Below are positions 17,901 through 26,212 of a stretch of 64,000 nucleotides of DNA, piece after piece (the stretch's first letter is position 1; each line of letters starts with the position of its first letter). This DNA is from Celeribacter arenosi. GTDB lineage: Bacteria; Pseudomonadota; Alphaproteobacteria; Rhodobacterales; Rhodobacteraceae. Location: assembly GCF_039539485.1 (NCBI RefSeq), contig NZ_BAABDF010000006.1, positions 248,001 to 312,000 of the forward strand, given 5' to 3'. Below the pieces are notes generated by a model. It saw nothing but the letters and a program-made list of their open reading frames with translations, was not told where the DNA came from and made no database searches. Both the position numbers and the translations under genes were made by a program.

Positions 17901-18499
17901 CCGCGTAGGACCAGATCGGCGGGCAGGGTAGCGGCCGATATCGCGTCGGCGTTGGCCAAATCATTGCCCTCGGCGCGCTGGATTGCTGCCTCTTCGCCTA
18001 GTCCGAAGGTGCGCCAGCGCGTGACGAGGCGTTCGCGCAGCACCGCACGCGGCACGTCCAACCGGATGGAGAAATCCCATAGATCCGCCAGACCACGCCA
18101 GTCGGGGTGGTCAAAGAGCAAATAGTTGCCTTCCACGATCAATAACCGGTCCTGTGGCGTGATCATCTCGGCCCCCGCAATGGCAATGTCGCGCGTGCGG
18201 TCAAAGGTCGGGATGGCAACCTCACCTCCGGCTTTCAGGCGAGTGATCATGGCGGTAAAACCAGCGGCATCAAAGGTCTCGGGCGCGCCTTTGCGGGCCC
18301 GCAAACCCCGCGCGTCCAGAATGCGGTTATCGAGGTGAAATCCGTCCATCGGGACCACACGGCCACCGGTTCTGGCCGCCAGTTCATCGGCCAGCGTGGA
18401 CTTGCCTGACCCCGGCGCACCGGCGAGCGCGACCAATACGCGACCGGCCCCGCCATGAGGCAGGGCCGCGATCCGTGAAACGAGATCGTCCGATATCAT
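17897..18499 (-). CDS. frcK: FrcK-type nucleotide-binding kinase of the fructose ABC operon
   Basis: 200-residue P-loop kinase with Walker A GAPGSGKST near residue 28, MDGFHLDN as nucleoside-kinase-like substrate motif, and VEGNYLLFDHPDW. This PanK/uridine-kinase-like pattern matches FrcK of rhizobial frcBCAK operons, where it is the last gene after the fructose transporter. Its substrate is not settled even there; a sugar-kinase role is only an inference. It overlaps frcA by 4 bases, so it is translationally coupled to the transporter. Confidence 0.85.
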   Translation of the reverse strand: MISDDLVSRIAALPHGGAGRVLVALAGAPGSGKSTLADELAARTGGRVVPMDGFHLDNRILDARGLRARKGAPETFDAAGFTAMITRLKAGGEVAIPTFDRTRDIAIAGAEMITPQDRLLIVEGNYLLFDHPDWRGLADLWDFSIRLDVPRAVLRERLVTRWRTFGLGEEAAIQRAEGNDLANADAISAATLPADLVLRG

Positions 18500-19275
18500 G
18501 CGGCTTCGATTTCCTTCTGCGACGGTTCTTTCGCACCGGTCATAAAGGCAACCGCGTCAGACATGCTATAGGCTTTGGGATCGATCACGCAGAGCCGTTT
18601 GCCCAACCGGTGCACATGGATTCGATCCGCAACTTCAAAGACATGCGGCATGTTGTGGCTGATCAGAATGATCGGAATCCCGCGCGATCGCACGTCCTGA
18701 ATAAGTTCCAGAACACGCCGGCTTTCCTTGACCCCGAGTGCCGCTGTCGGTTCATCGAGAATGATGACCTTGGACCCGAAGGCCGCCGCACGCGCCACCG
18801 CCACACCTTGGCGTTGGCCGCCCGACAGGGTCTCGACCGCCTGGTTGATGTTCTGAATGGTCATCAACCCCAATTCGGCGAGCTTGTCGCGGGCGAAGTC
18901 TTCCATCTTCTTGCGGTCGAGCTGACGCATGAACTTACCCATGAACCCCGACTTACGGATTTCACGGCCCATGAACATATTGTCGGCAATCGACAGGGCA
19001 GGGGACATGGCGAGGGTCTGGTAGACGGTTTCGATACCGGCATTGCGCGCATCGTTGGGCGAGGAAAAATTGACTTTTTGCCCCTCCAATGTGACCTCGC
19101 CTGCATCGGCGTTGACCGCGCCTGACAGCGCCTTGATCAACGTCGATTTGCCGGCCCCGTTATCGCCAATCACGGCCAAGATTTCACCGGGGTAAAGTTC
19201 GAAGTCGCATTGGTCGAGCGCAACCACCTTACCATAGCGTTTCGTGAGATTGCGGGCTTTGAGAATGGGTTCCAT
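18496..19275 (-). CDS. frcA: fructose-type ABC transporter ATP-binding protein FrcA
   Basis: 259-residue single-domain sugar ABC ATPase of the CUT2 class (half the size of RbsA-type proteins, as is normal for FrcA). Walker A GDNGAGKST, signature LSGGQRQGVAVARAA, Walker B VIILDEPTAALG and the switch region ILISHNMPHVF are intact. The start is ATG at 19275, overlapping the frcC stop by one base (TGATG); the open frame to 19548 runs back into frcC and is not used. It powers import with FrcC and FrcB. Confidence 0.9.
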   Translation of the reverse strand: MEPILKARNLTKRYGKVVALDQCDFELYPGEILAVIGDNGAGKSTLIKALSGAVNADAGEVTLEGQKVNFSSPNDARNAGIETVYQTLAMSPALSIADNMFMGREIRKSGFMGKFMRQLDRKKMEDFARDKLAELGLMTIQNINQAVETLSGGQRQGVAVARAAAFGSKVIILDEPTAALGVKESRRVLELIQDVRSRGIPIILISHNMPHVFEVADRIHVHRLGKRLCVIDPKAYSMSDAVAFMTGAKEPSQKEIEAA

Positions 19276-20339
19276 CAGGCTGCTACCTTTCTGATCCATT
19301 GGTCTACGGCAACGGCGGCAATGATGAGCACACCGATGAGCAAATAGGTCCATTGTGCATCCGCGCCGAGCAGACGCAGTCCGAGGGTAAAGACCCCGAC
19401 GATAAGCGCCCCGAAGAGCGTGCCCATGATCGAACCACGCCCGCCAAACAGCGAGATGCCTCCGATCACAACGGCGGTGATGCTTTCGATATTGGCCAAC
19501 TGGCCAGAGGTCGGTGACACCGATCCGATCCGCCCGATCAGGGCCCAACCGGCAAAGGCACAGATGATACCGGCGAGCATATAGACCGAGATCAATGTGC
19601 CCTTCACGTTGACGCCGGACAGTTCCGCTGCCTCAGGGTCATCACCCACGGCATAGACATGGCGACCCCATGCGGTCTGGCGCAGCACATAGGCCAACAC
19701 GACCACGAGCAGCACCATAAAGATCACGCCATAGGTGAAAATCGCTCCGCCGACGCTGATCTTGGTGGCAAAGAATTGCAGGAGAGGGGCCTCGGCCTCG
19801 ATATCCTGCGCGCGAATAGTTTCGTTGGCAGAGTAGAGAAAGTTGGTGGCCAAAACGATTTGCCACATGCCGAGCGTCACAATGAACGGCGGCAATTTCA
19901 TGCGCGCGACGAGCCACCCGTTGAGCGCGCCAATCGCGGCCCCAACGCCGATCCCGCAGACGATCGACACCGGTGCGGGCAATCCGTAGCGGAACGTAAA
20001 CGTCCCCATCACGACCGAGCTGAGCACCATGATCGCGCCCACCGACAGGTCGATGCCTGCGGTCAGGATCACGAGCGACTGTGCCGCCGCGACAATGCCG
20101 ACGATCTGAACCTGCTGCAGGATCAGCGTCAGCGCGAAAGGTGAGAAAAACTTGGACCCCAACAGGAGGCCGAAGACGACCAATGCGGCGACCAGAACGA
20201 TCAACGGCACGAGGGCCGGCGTCGCGTGTAACTGGTTTTGGAACCGTGACACGATGCCTTTACGGTCATCGCTAAATTCCGCGAATTTTTCGGTGCCACG
20301 GGCACTTGCCGCGGCTTCGTAGTTGTCTTGCGCAGGCAT
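19275..20339 (-). CDS. frcC: fructose-type ABC transporter permease FrcC
   Basis: 354-residue CUT2 permease (RbsC family). There are about nine to ten hydrophobic segments, for example ALVPLIVLVAALVVFGLLLG, FIVTLGMWQIVLATNFLY and YLLIGVLIIAAVAVDQW. The family motif GRIGSVSPTSGQLANIESIT is followed by AVVIGGISLFGGRGSIMGTL. I prefer ATG 20339 (GGGAGA seven bases upstream) over an in-frame ATG at 20351. It lies 104 bases after frcB, with a hairpin in the gap. Confidence 0.9.
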   Translation of the reverse strand: MPAQDNYEAAASARGTEKFAEFSDDRKGIVSRFQNQLHATPALVPLIVLVAALVVFGLLLGSKFFSPFALTLILQQVQIVGIVAAAQSLVILTAGIDLSVGAIMVLSSVVMGTFTFRYGLPAPVSIVCGIGVGAAIGALNGWLVARMKLPPFIVTLGMWQIVLATNFLYSANETIRAQDIEAEAPLLQFFATKISVGGAIFTYGVIFMVLLVVVLAYVLRQTAWGRHVYAVGDDPEAAELSGVNVKGTLISVYMLAGIICAFAGWALIGRIGSVSPTSGQLANIESITAVVIGGISLFGGRGSIMGTLFGALIVGVFTLGLRLLGADAQWTYLLIGVLIIAAVAVDQWIRKVAA

Positions 20340-20376
20340 GATATCTCCCATTTCCCCAGCAATGGGCTGGTGTGCA

Positions 20377-20400
20377 GAGGGCGGACCTAGGCCCGCCCTC
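20377..20400 (-). promoter_or_regulatory. intercistronic stem-loop between frcB and frcC
   Basis: Perfect 8-bp stem GAGGGCGG/CCGCCCTC with an 8-base loop, lying between the binding-protein and permease genes. No U tract follows on the minus strand, so an mRNA-stabilising or processing hairpin that favours FrcB output is more likely than a full terminator. Confidence 0.6.
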
Positions 20401-20443
20401 CGGTAACTCTTGACCTTAGGTCAGGTCGTTACGTTTTGGCAAC

Positions 20444-21457
20444 TTAACCCCAGCAGAGGTTCATGCCTTCTTCGATCGAAATCGACTCGACGCCATCTGC
20501 GGGCTCACCGGTGACGAGCGCCACGCCGGTGTCAAAGAAGTTCTTGCCGGGGGTGTTTTCAGGCTTTGTGCCATCCGCAGCCCACGCCGCAATCGCTTCG
20601 ATGCCTTTGGAGGCCATCAGGAGCGGATATTGCTGCGACGTCGCGCCGATCACACCGTCTGCGATGTTCTGAACACCCGGGCAGCCACCATCAACAGAGA
20701 CGATCAGCACGTCGTTTTCACGACCGATGGATTTCAACGCCTCATAGGCACCCGCAGCGGCGGGTTCGTTGATCGTGTAGACCACGTTGATCATCGGATC
20801 GGTTGCCAGAAGGTTCTCCATCGCCTTGCGGCCACCCTCTTCGTTACCGGCGGTCACGTCGTTGCCAACGATGCGCGGATCGGTTTCATCACCCCATTTG
20901 TTCGGGTCGCCGAGGTCGATGCCAAAGCCCTGAAGGAAGCCCTGATCGCGCAGAACGCCGACGGTCGGCTGGGATACAGCCAAATCGAGCATGGCGATTT
21001 TCGCGTTCGCGGCGTCATCGCCGAGTTTGGCCGCAGCCCATTTGCCGATCAGCTCACCTGCGAGGAAGTTGTCAGTGGCAAAGGTCGCATCGGCGGCGTC
21101 GATCGGATCGAGCGGGGTGTCGAGGGCGATCACGAGGATGCCTGCGTCACGGGCCTGCTGAACGGCGGTGGTGATGGACGAGGTGTCGGATGCGGTCAAA
21201 AGGATCCCTTTTGCACCGTCTGCAATGCAGGTTTCGATCGCGGCAACCTGCGTTTCGTGGTCCCCGTCAACCTTGCCTGCGAAGGATTTGAGCGCGATGC
21301 CCAACTCTGCGGCTTTGGCCTCTGCGCCTTCCTTCATTTTCACGAAGAAGGGGTTTGTGTCGGTCTTGGTGATGAGGCATGCGGATACGTCCTGAGCCAT
21401 CGCTGCACCGGTGAATGCTGTCAACGCAATGGCGCTGCCTGCGAGTAGTGATTTCAT
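20444..21457 (-). CDS. frcB: fructose-type ABC transporter substrate-binding protein FrcB
   Basis: 337-residue periplasmic sugar-binding protein of the RbsB fold. The signal peptide is KSLLAGSAIALTAFTGAAMA, then QDVSACLITKTDTNPFFVKM at the start of the mature protein. The hinge and sugar-contact segments ILLTASDTSS, VIALDTPLDPIDAADATFATD and VYTINEPAAAGAYEAL fit the CUT2 family. ATG 21457 is preceded by GGAGGACTATCT, which sets the start; the in-frame ATG at 21472 adds five residues. It is the first gene of frcBCAK, divergent from a ROK regulator. Fructose (or ribose/mannose) is inferred from the operon type. Confidence 0.9.
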   Translation of the reverse strand: MKSLLAGSAIALTAFTGAAMAQDVSACLITKTDTNPFFVKMKEGAEAKAAELGIALKSFAGKVDGDHETQVAAIETCIADGAKGILLTASDTSSITTAVQQARDAGILVIALDTPLDPIDAADATFATDNFLAGELIGKWAAAKLGDDAANAKIAMLDLAVSQPTVGVLRDQGFLQGFGIDLGDPNKWGDETDPRIVGNDVTAGNEEGGRKAMENLLATDPMINVVYTINEPAAAGAYEALKSIGRENDVLIVSVDGGCPGVQNIADGVIGATSQQYPLLMASKGIEAIAAWAADGTKPENTPGKNFFDTGVALVTGEPADGVESISIEEGMNLCWG

Positions 21458-21543
21458 AGATAGTCCTCCCAAATGTCAGCCCCGCCGGTTTCCTCCCTGG
21501 CGGGCTTGTGGGTTTTATAAATGCGATTCCCTTGCGCAGGTCA

Positions 21544-21570
21544 ATAAATAAATCCACTTGATTTATTAAT
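21544..21570. promoter_or_regulatory. candidate operator between frcB and the ROK regulator
   Basis: AT-rich inverted repeat with arms ATAAATC and GATTTAT around CACTT, extendable outward by three of four further pairs. It lies in the 161-bp divergent gap and is the only clear dyad there, so it is the best candidate site for the ROK repressor. Confidence 0.5.
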
Positions 21571-21618
21571 CTAACTTCTTCTATGACTCCTTGGCAGGTT
21601 CTAGTATCAAGGTTGGAT

Positions 21619-22803
21619 ATGAATGACGCAAACAACATTGAGATCAGAGGCTTACGCCCCGGTGTAAATCACACGGGCGTACGTGATCATAACGAGAGAC
21701 TGGTGCTTTCGTTGATCCAAAGGCATGGCGAAATGCCCGCAACCGATCTCGCGCGTCACTCCGGCCTCTCTGCGCAAACCGTGTCAAATATTCTGCGCCG
21801 ACTGGAAACAGACGGCTTTTTGCTGCGCGGCCAACCACAGCGCGGGCGGGTGGGAAAACCCTCTGTCCCGATGGCGCTCGATCCCGATGGCGCCCTCTCT
21901 ATCGGGCTCAAAATCGGCCGCCGCTCCGCCGATCTGGCCCTGATGAACCTGCACGGAGAGGTGCTCAACCAACGTCAGATCACCTATGCCTATCCGATGC
22001 CGGACGAGATTTTCGGCTATCTGGAAACCGGCATGGAGGGGTTCATCGAAAACCTGTCGGACCGTCAGCGCGGGCGGTTGTGCGGTATCGGCATCGCCGC
22101 GCCATCCGAGTTGTGGTCATGGTCCGATACCATCGGTGCGCCGGAGGAAGATTTTTCGATCTGGGCCGTGACCGATTTCGACAAGGAAGTGCGCAAGTTC
22201 AGCGACCTGCCCCTGTTCACCGAAAACGACGGGACCGCCGCGGTGCGCGCCGAACATGCATTTGGGCGGGGTCGTGAATTCCACGACTACGCCTACCTCT
22301 TTCTGGGCTCGTTCATCGGGGGCGGGGTTGTCATCGACGGGGCCGTGCGCCGCGGCCCCTTGGGCAATGCGGGCGCGATTGGCCCGCTGCGCACCTCCGG
22401 TCGCGATGGGGTCGAACGCCCGCTTCTGGATACCGCGTCTCTCTACCTTCTGGAGGCGCAGATCGCACGTGCGGGCAAGGATCCCGGCGCGATGTGGCAC
22501 CATCCACAGGACTGGAACGCTTTCGCGCAAGAACTCGACCCGTGGATCACCAAATCTGCGCGCGAAATTGCCAAGGCCTGCCGCCAGATTTGCGCGGTTT
22601 TCGATTTCGAAGCCGTGCTGATCGATGGCGCTTTCCCCCCCTCCGTGCGTCGCGATCTGGTGTTCGGGGTGCGCGCCGAACTCGAACGCCTCGACATGCG
22701 CGGCCTCGTGCCGCCCCGCATCGAACAGGCCGCCGTCGGGCATAATGCGCGCGTCATCGGTGCTGCCTCGATCCCGGTGTTTTCACAGTTCTTCCTGAAC
22801 TAG
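21619..22803 (+). CDS. ROK-family transcriptional regulator, probable frc repressor
   Basis: 394-residue ROK repressor (NagC/XylR type). A winged helix-turn-helix at about residues 25-70 (LVLSLIQRHGEMPATDLAR, TVSNILRRLETDGFLL) is followed by a sugar-kinase-like ROK domain with YLFLGSFIGGGVVIDG and GPLGNAGAIGPL. The usual ROK zinc motif CGxxGCxE is not seen. Divergence from frcBCAK suggests it responds to the imported sugar, as FrcR does in rhizobia. The start could be ATG 21619 or 21583; neither has a strong ribosome-binding site. Confidence 0.85.
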   Translation: MNDANNIEIRGLRPGVNHTGVRDHNERLVLSLIQRHGEMPATDLARHSGLSAQTVSNILRRLETDGFLLRGQPQRGRVGKPSVPMALDPDGALSIGLKIGRRSADLALMNLHGEVLNQRQITYAYPMPDEIFGYLETGMEGFIENLSDRQRGRLCGIGIAAPSELWSWSDTIGAPEEDFSIWAVTDFDKEVRKFSDLPLFTENDGTAAVRAEHAFGRGREFHDYAYLFLGSFIGGGVVIDGAVRRGPLGNAGAIGPLRTSGRDGVERPLLDTASLYLLEAQIARAGKDPGAMWHHPQDWNAFAQELDPWITKSAREIAKACRQICAVFDFEAVLIDGAFPPSVRRDLVFGVRAELERLDMRGLVPPRIEQAAVGHNARVIGAASIPVFSQFFLN

Positions 22804-22810
22804 GCGCGCC

Positions 22811-23716
22811 TCACGCGATCTGCGTCACCGTGCGGATGATCAGGTCGCGCACCCATCGGTGCATGGGTGCTGCATGATTGCGCGCCGTCCACACCAATCG
22901 GATTTCCAACGGTGAGGGAACCGGACACTCCGCCTCGTGCAGCGCCCCGCCAATGCGTTTGGACAGCCGCTCCGGCACCGTCGCCACGAGGTCCGTGCCG
23001 GTGATCAGCGCCTGCATCCCCGCCGGACTGGGCGTGCGCAGCGCGATGGGCAAATCATGCCCCTGCCGCTCCAGTTCGAGGATATAACGCGACTTCCACC
23101 GGCCCCCGTAGGTCACCATGATGTGCTCCAACCCGAGGTATTCCTCAAGGCTCAGCGCGGGCTTGGCAAAGGGATGCGCGGGGTCCATCAGGCAGACGTA
23201 TTTCTCCTCGTAGAGCATGCGCGTGTAGAACCCTTCGCCGGAGCGCTCGAACGGCCCGATCAACAGGTCGGCCTCCATCCCCAGCAATCTTTCGTGCCCG
23301 ATATCGGCGCTATCCACGATCTCGATCTTTAGCCGCGGCGCCTCGCGTTTGATCGCATGCACGATGTTGGGCACCAGCAGAACGCGTTCATAATAGTTGC
23401 AGGCCAGCGTGAAGGTCTCGGTGCTGCTTTCGGGGTCGAATTCCTGTGGGTCGGAGAGGCTTTTAAACCGCGCGATCAAATCCTCCGCCTCGCGCACCGC
23501 ATCGATACAGCGTTGCGTGGCAACCAGATGACGGGCCTCGCGCACAAACAAGGGGTCGCCGAGAATCCGGCGCAGCTTGGCGATGGCGTAGGACACCGCC
23601 GACTGGTTCATCGACATCGCCTCCGCCGCACGGGTGAAAGAGCGCAGTTTGTACACCTGCACCAAAACGTCGAGCGTGCGGAAATCGGTCGAGAGGGGAT
23701 CGGGGTTCTTTGACAT
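22811..23716 (-). CDS. LysR-family transcriptional regulator
   Basis: 301-residue LysR-type regulator. The N-terminal helix-turn-helix is TLDVLVQVYKLRSFTRAAEA followed by MNQSAVSYAIAKLRRILGDPLFVR, and the substrate-binding region begins at ETFTLACNYYERVLLVPNIV. The pattern is closest to the NodD/NahR/LinR-like group that often senses aromatic compounds. It diverges from the P450-ferredoxin pair across 99 bases that hold a dyad, so it probably controls those genes. The effector is unknown. Confidence 0.88.
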   Translation of the reverse strand: MSKNPDPLSTDFRTLDVLVQVYKLRSFTRAAEAMSMNQSAVSYAIAKLRRILGDPLFVREARHLVATQRCIDAVREAEDLIARFKSLSDPQEFDPESSTETFTLACNYYERVLLVPNIVHAIKREAPRLKIEIVDSADIGHERLLGMEADLLIGPFERSGEGFYTRMLYEEKYVCLMDPAHPFAKPALSLEEYLGLEHIMVTYGGRWKSRYILELERQGHDLPIALRTPSPAGMQALITGTDLVATVPERLSKRIGGALHEAECPVPSPLEIRLVWTARNHAAPMHRWVRDLIIRTVTQIA

Positions 23717-23749
23717 ATCCCCATCTAAAAATCAGATTGCACCTATCAG

Positions 23750-23764
23750 ATCAATCGCATTGAT
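23750..23764. promoter_or_regulatory. candidate LysR operator in lysR-P450 gap
   Basis: Inverted repeat ATCAAT-CGC-ATTGAT, with ATCAG-rich flanks upstream (23731 and 23745). It sits between the divergent LysR and P450 genes, the position expected for a LysR recognition site. Confidence 0.5.
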
Positions 23765-23815
23765 TGATTTGTCCGCGCCTGTTCTTCTCTGTCCACGCCT
23801 GAGGGAGGAAAGGCT

Positions 23816-24994
23816 ATGCTCGATTTGCCCGTGAACGAGACGGTGACGCTCGCCGATCTCCAACGCGATCCATACCCGATTTACAAACAGATGCGCGCCC
23901 GGACGCCGGTGGTGCGCGTGGCCCAGACGGGCCGTGTCTTTGTGACCCGTTTCGAGCTGACGAAATGGATCAAGGAAACGCCGGAAATCTTCTCCTCTAA
24001 CGATCCGATCACCCCCATGCACACCGCCTTTCAGGCCCATACCCTGATGCGCAAGGACGGCGATGAACACCGCGCCGAACGCATGGCGATGCAACCCGCC
24101 TATTCCCCCAAAGCCATCCGCACCGACTGGGCCGACCTCTATGTGAAGATCGCCGAGGATTACGTCTCCCGCCTGCCGCGCGGTGAAACCGTGGACCTCT
24201 TCACCGACCTCTGCGCCCCCGTCGCGGCCCGCATTCTGGCCCATATTCTCGGGCTGGAGGAAGCCAGCGATGAGGAGATGATCCGCTGGTCGCAGGCGCT
24301 GATCGACGGGGCAGGGAACTTCGCGCGCGCTCCCGACCTCTTCGCGATCTCCGACACCGCGAATGGCGAAATGAATGCGCTCTTTGATCGGCTGATCGAC
24401 CGTCATGTGGCCGCGCCGAATAACTCCGCCTTTTCGGTGATGCTGAACGCGAAAAAACCGATCCCGATGAGCCAGATGTACGCCAATATCAAAATCGCCA
24501 TCGGCGGCGGGATCAACGAGCCGCGCGATGCGCTCGCCACGATCATCTATGGCCTGCTGACCAATCCCGACCAACTCGAAGAAGTGAAACGTCAGGCGGC
24601 ATGGGGGGATGCCTTCGAGGAGGGCGTGCGCTGGGTCGCGCCGATTCAGGTCAGCGGCCGTCGCACCACAGAAGACGTCGAAATCGGCGGCTGCCATGTG
24701 CCAAAAGACACCACTGTCATGACCATTCAGGCCTCCGCCAACCGCGACGAAGCCGTCTATGGCGACGACAGCGAGGACTTTAATGTCTTTCGCGAAAAGC
24801 ACCCGCATCAGTCCTTCGGCTCCGGCCCGCATCATTGCGCAGGCGCCCATGTCGCCCGCCGCACGGTAGGGGAGATCATGCTGCCGCTTCTATTTGACCG
24901 CTTCCCCGACATGACCCTTCCCGACCCCGATGCGGTGATCTGGTCGGGCTTCGGGTTCCGCGGACCGCTCAACATGCCCGTTACACTGAACTGA
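23816..24994 (+). CDS. cytochrome P450
   Basis: 392-residue soluble bacterial P450. The haem-binding loop is FGSGPHHCAGAH with Cys341 as ligand, and the ExxR motif is E269-GV-R272. The I-helix reads IGGGINEPRDAL (about residues 229-240): the acid is present, but the conserved threonine position is Pro236. The start is ATG 23816 with GAGGAAAGG upstream. A [2Fe-2S] ferredoxin gene follows 11 bases later and is the likely electron donor; no ferredoxin reductase gene is present in the window. Position before a phenylpropanoid-type operon suggests oxidation or O-demethylation of an aromatic acid, but the substrate is inferred only. Confidence 0.92.
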   Translation: MLDLPVNETVTLADLQRDPYPIYKQMRARTPVVRVAQTGRVFVTRFELTKWIKETPEIFSSNDPITPMHTAFQAHTLMRKDGDEHRAERMAMQPAYSPKAIRTDWADLYVKIAEDYVSRLPRGETVDLFTDLCAPVAARILAHILGLEEASDEEMIRWSQALIDGAGNFARAPDLFAISDTANGEMNALFDRLIDRHVAAPNNSAFSVMLNAKKPIPMSQMYANIKIAIGGGINEPRDALATIIYGLLTNPDQLEEVKRQAAWGDAFEEGVRWVAPIQVSGRRTTEDVEIGGCHVPKDTTVMTIQASANRDEAVYGDDSEDFNVFREKHPHQSFGSGPHHCAGAHVARRTVGEIMLPLLFDRFPDMTLPDPDAVIWSGFGFRGPLNMPVTLN

Positions 24995-25005
24995 GGAGAC
25001 CCGTT

Positions 25006-25323
25006 TTGGTCGCAATTACCTTCATCCACCCCGATGGCACGCAGCAAACCGTTGATGCACGCGAAGGCGACAGCGTGATGCAAACCGCGCTGAACAATTC
25101 AGTGCCCGGCATCTTTGCCGAATGCGGCGGCGCGATGATGTGCGCCACCTGCCACTGCTATGTCGATGAGGCGTGGAGCGACAAAACCGGCGAGCGCACC
25201 GAATCCGAGGAAGACATGCTCGACTGCGCCGAGGCCGAGATGCGCGACACCTCGCGTCTGACCTGCCAGATCAAGGTCACGCCCGACCTCGAAGGTCTTG
25301 TTCTGAGCGTTCCGCAGGTGTGA
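25006..25323 (+). CDS. [2Fe-2S] ferredoxin, adrenodoxin/putidaredoxin type
   Basis: 105-residue ferredoxin. Cluster ligands Cys40, Cys46, Cys49 and Cys87 lie in AECGGAMMCATCHCYV and LTCQIKV, the spacing of P450-partner ferredoxins. It uses a TTG start at 25006 with TGAGGAGA upstream. The 11-base gap to the P450 gene implies cotranscription and function as its redox partner. The reductase must come from elsewhere in the genome. Confidence 0.92.
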   Translation: MVAITFIHPDGTQQTVDAREGDSVMQTALNNSVPGIFAECGGAMMCATCHCYVDEAWSDKTGERTESEEDMLDCAEAEMRDTSRLTCQIKVTPDLEGLVLSVPQV

Positions 25324-25371
25324 AGGCGTCCTCGCATGGCGTCGCGGTGATCCCAAAAAAATGTAGCGATG

Positions 25372-25417
25372 ACTAATTGTTTATAGACAGAACAGTTTTG
25401 TCGTCCTACTAATTGTT
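25372..25417. promoter_or_regulatory. operator region upstream of the phenylpropanoid-type operon
   Basis: Two identical direct repeats ACTAATTGTT (25372-25381 and 25408-25417) lie 36 bases apart and flank a 17-base inverted repeat GACAGAAC-A-GTTTTGTC (25386-25402; one mismatched pair). It stands in front of the SDR gene, the first gene of the operon that includes a MarR gene, so it is a candidate MarR-controlled promoter region. Confidence 0.6.
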
Positions 25418-25433
25418 CCGGGGAGATATATCG

Positions 25434-26198
25434 ATGCGTATAGCGGGGATGACAGCGGTAGTGACCGGCGCGGGCAGTGGCCTTGGCGCCGCAACCGCGC
25501 GCCATCTGTCGTCACAGGGCGCACAGGTTGCCTGTCTCGATCGCTCTGTGGAAGCCGCCGAAGAGGTCGCCCGCCACATCAACGGCATCGCCATCGCCGC
25601 CGACGTCAGTGATCCCGTGGCGGTAGAAGCCGCCTTTTCACGCGCCGAGGCCGAGTACGGTGTCCCGCGGATCGTTGTCTCCTGCGCAGGCGTGGGAACG
25701 GCGTCGCGCATTCTGCCCCGTGACGGGGCCCTTACAATCGACGCCTTTGAACACACGCTGCGGGTCAACCTTCTGGGCACCTACACCGTCATGAACATTG
25801 CCGCCCGCGCCATGGCCGCGGCCGAGCCGGTCGATCCCGACGGCGCGCGCGGCGTGATCATCAATACCGCATCCGTCGCCTACGAGGACGGCCAGATCGG
25901 GCAAGCGGCCTACGCAGCCTCCAAGGGTGGCGTCGCCTCGATGACACTTCCGGCTGCGCGCGAACTCGCCCGCGTCGGCATCCGCGTGATGACCATCGCG
26001 CCGGGCCTGTTTGAAACCGCGATGAGCGCGGGCCTGCCTGACGACGTGCGCGCCGATATCCTCAAAAACGTGCCCTTCCCGAGCCGGATGGGCCTGCCCG
26101 AGGAATACGCGCAACTTGTTGAACAAATTGTAGAAAATTCCATGCTGAACGGCACGGTGATCCGGTTGGATGCCGCCGCTCGCATGCCGATAAAATAA
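25434..26198 (+). CDS. SDR 3-hydroxyacyl-CoA dehydrogenase-like
   Basis: 254-residue classical short-chain dehydrogenase. The NAD-binding motif is TGAGSGLGAATAR, with SCAG and the catalytic Ser/Tyr/Lys in NTASVAYEDGQIGQAAYAASKGG split across the active site. The C-terminal part (APGLFETAMSAGLPDDVR, PFPSRMGLPEEYAQLV) is typical of type-II 3-hydroxyacyl-CoA dehydrogenases (HSD17B10-like). In this operon it would oxidise a 3-hydroxy-3-aryl-propionyl-CoA to the beta-keto thioester. ATG 25434 with GGGGAGA upstream is preferred; the frame opens at a TTG at 25413. Confidence 0.85.
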   Translation: MRIAGMTAVVTGAGSGLGAATARHLSSQGAQVACLDRSVEAAEEVARHINGIAIAADVSDPVAVEAAFSRAEAEYGVPRIVVSCAGVGTASRILPRDGALTIDAFEHTLRVNLLGTYTVMNIAARAMAAAEPVDPDGARGVIINTASVAYEDGQIGQAAYAASKGGVASMTLPAARELARVGIRVMTIAPGLFETAMSAGLPDDVRADILKNVPFPSRMGLPEEYAQLVEQIVENSMLNGTVIRLDAAARMPIK

Positions 26199-26212
26199 CA
26201 GGACAAATCGTT

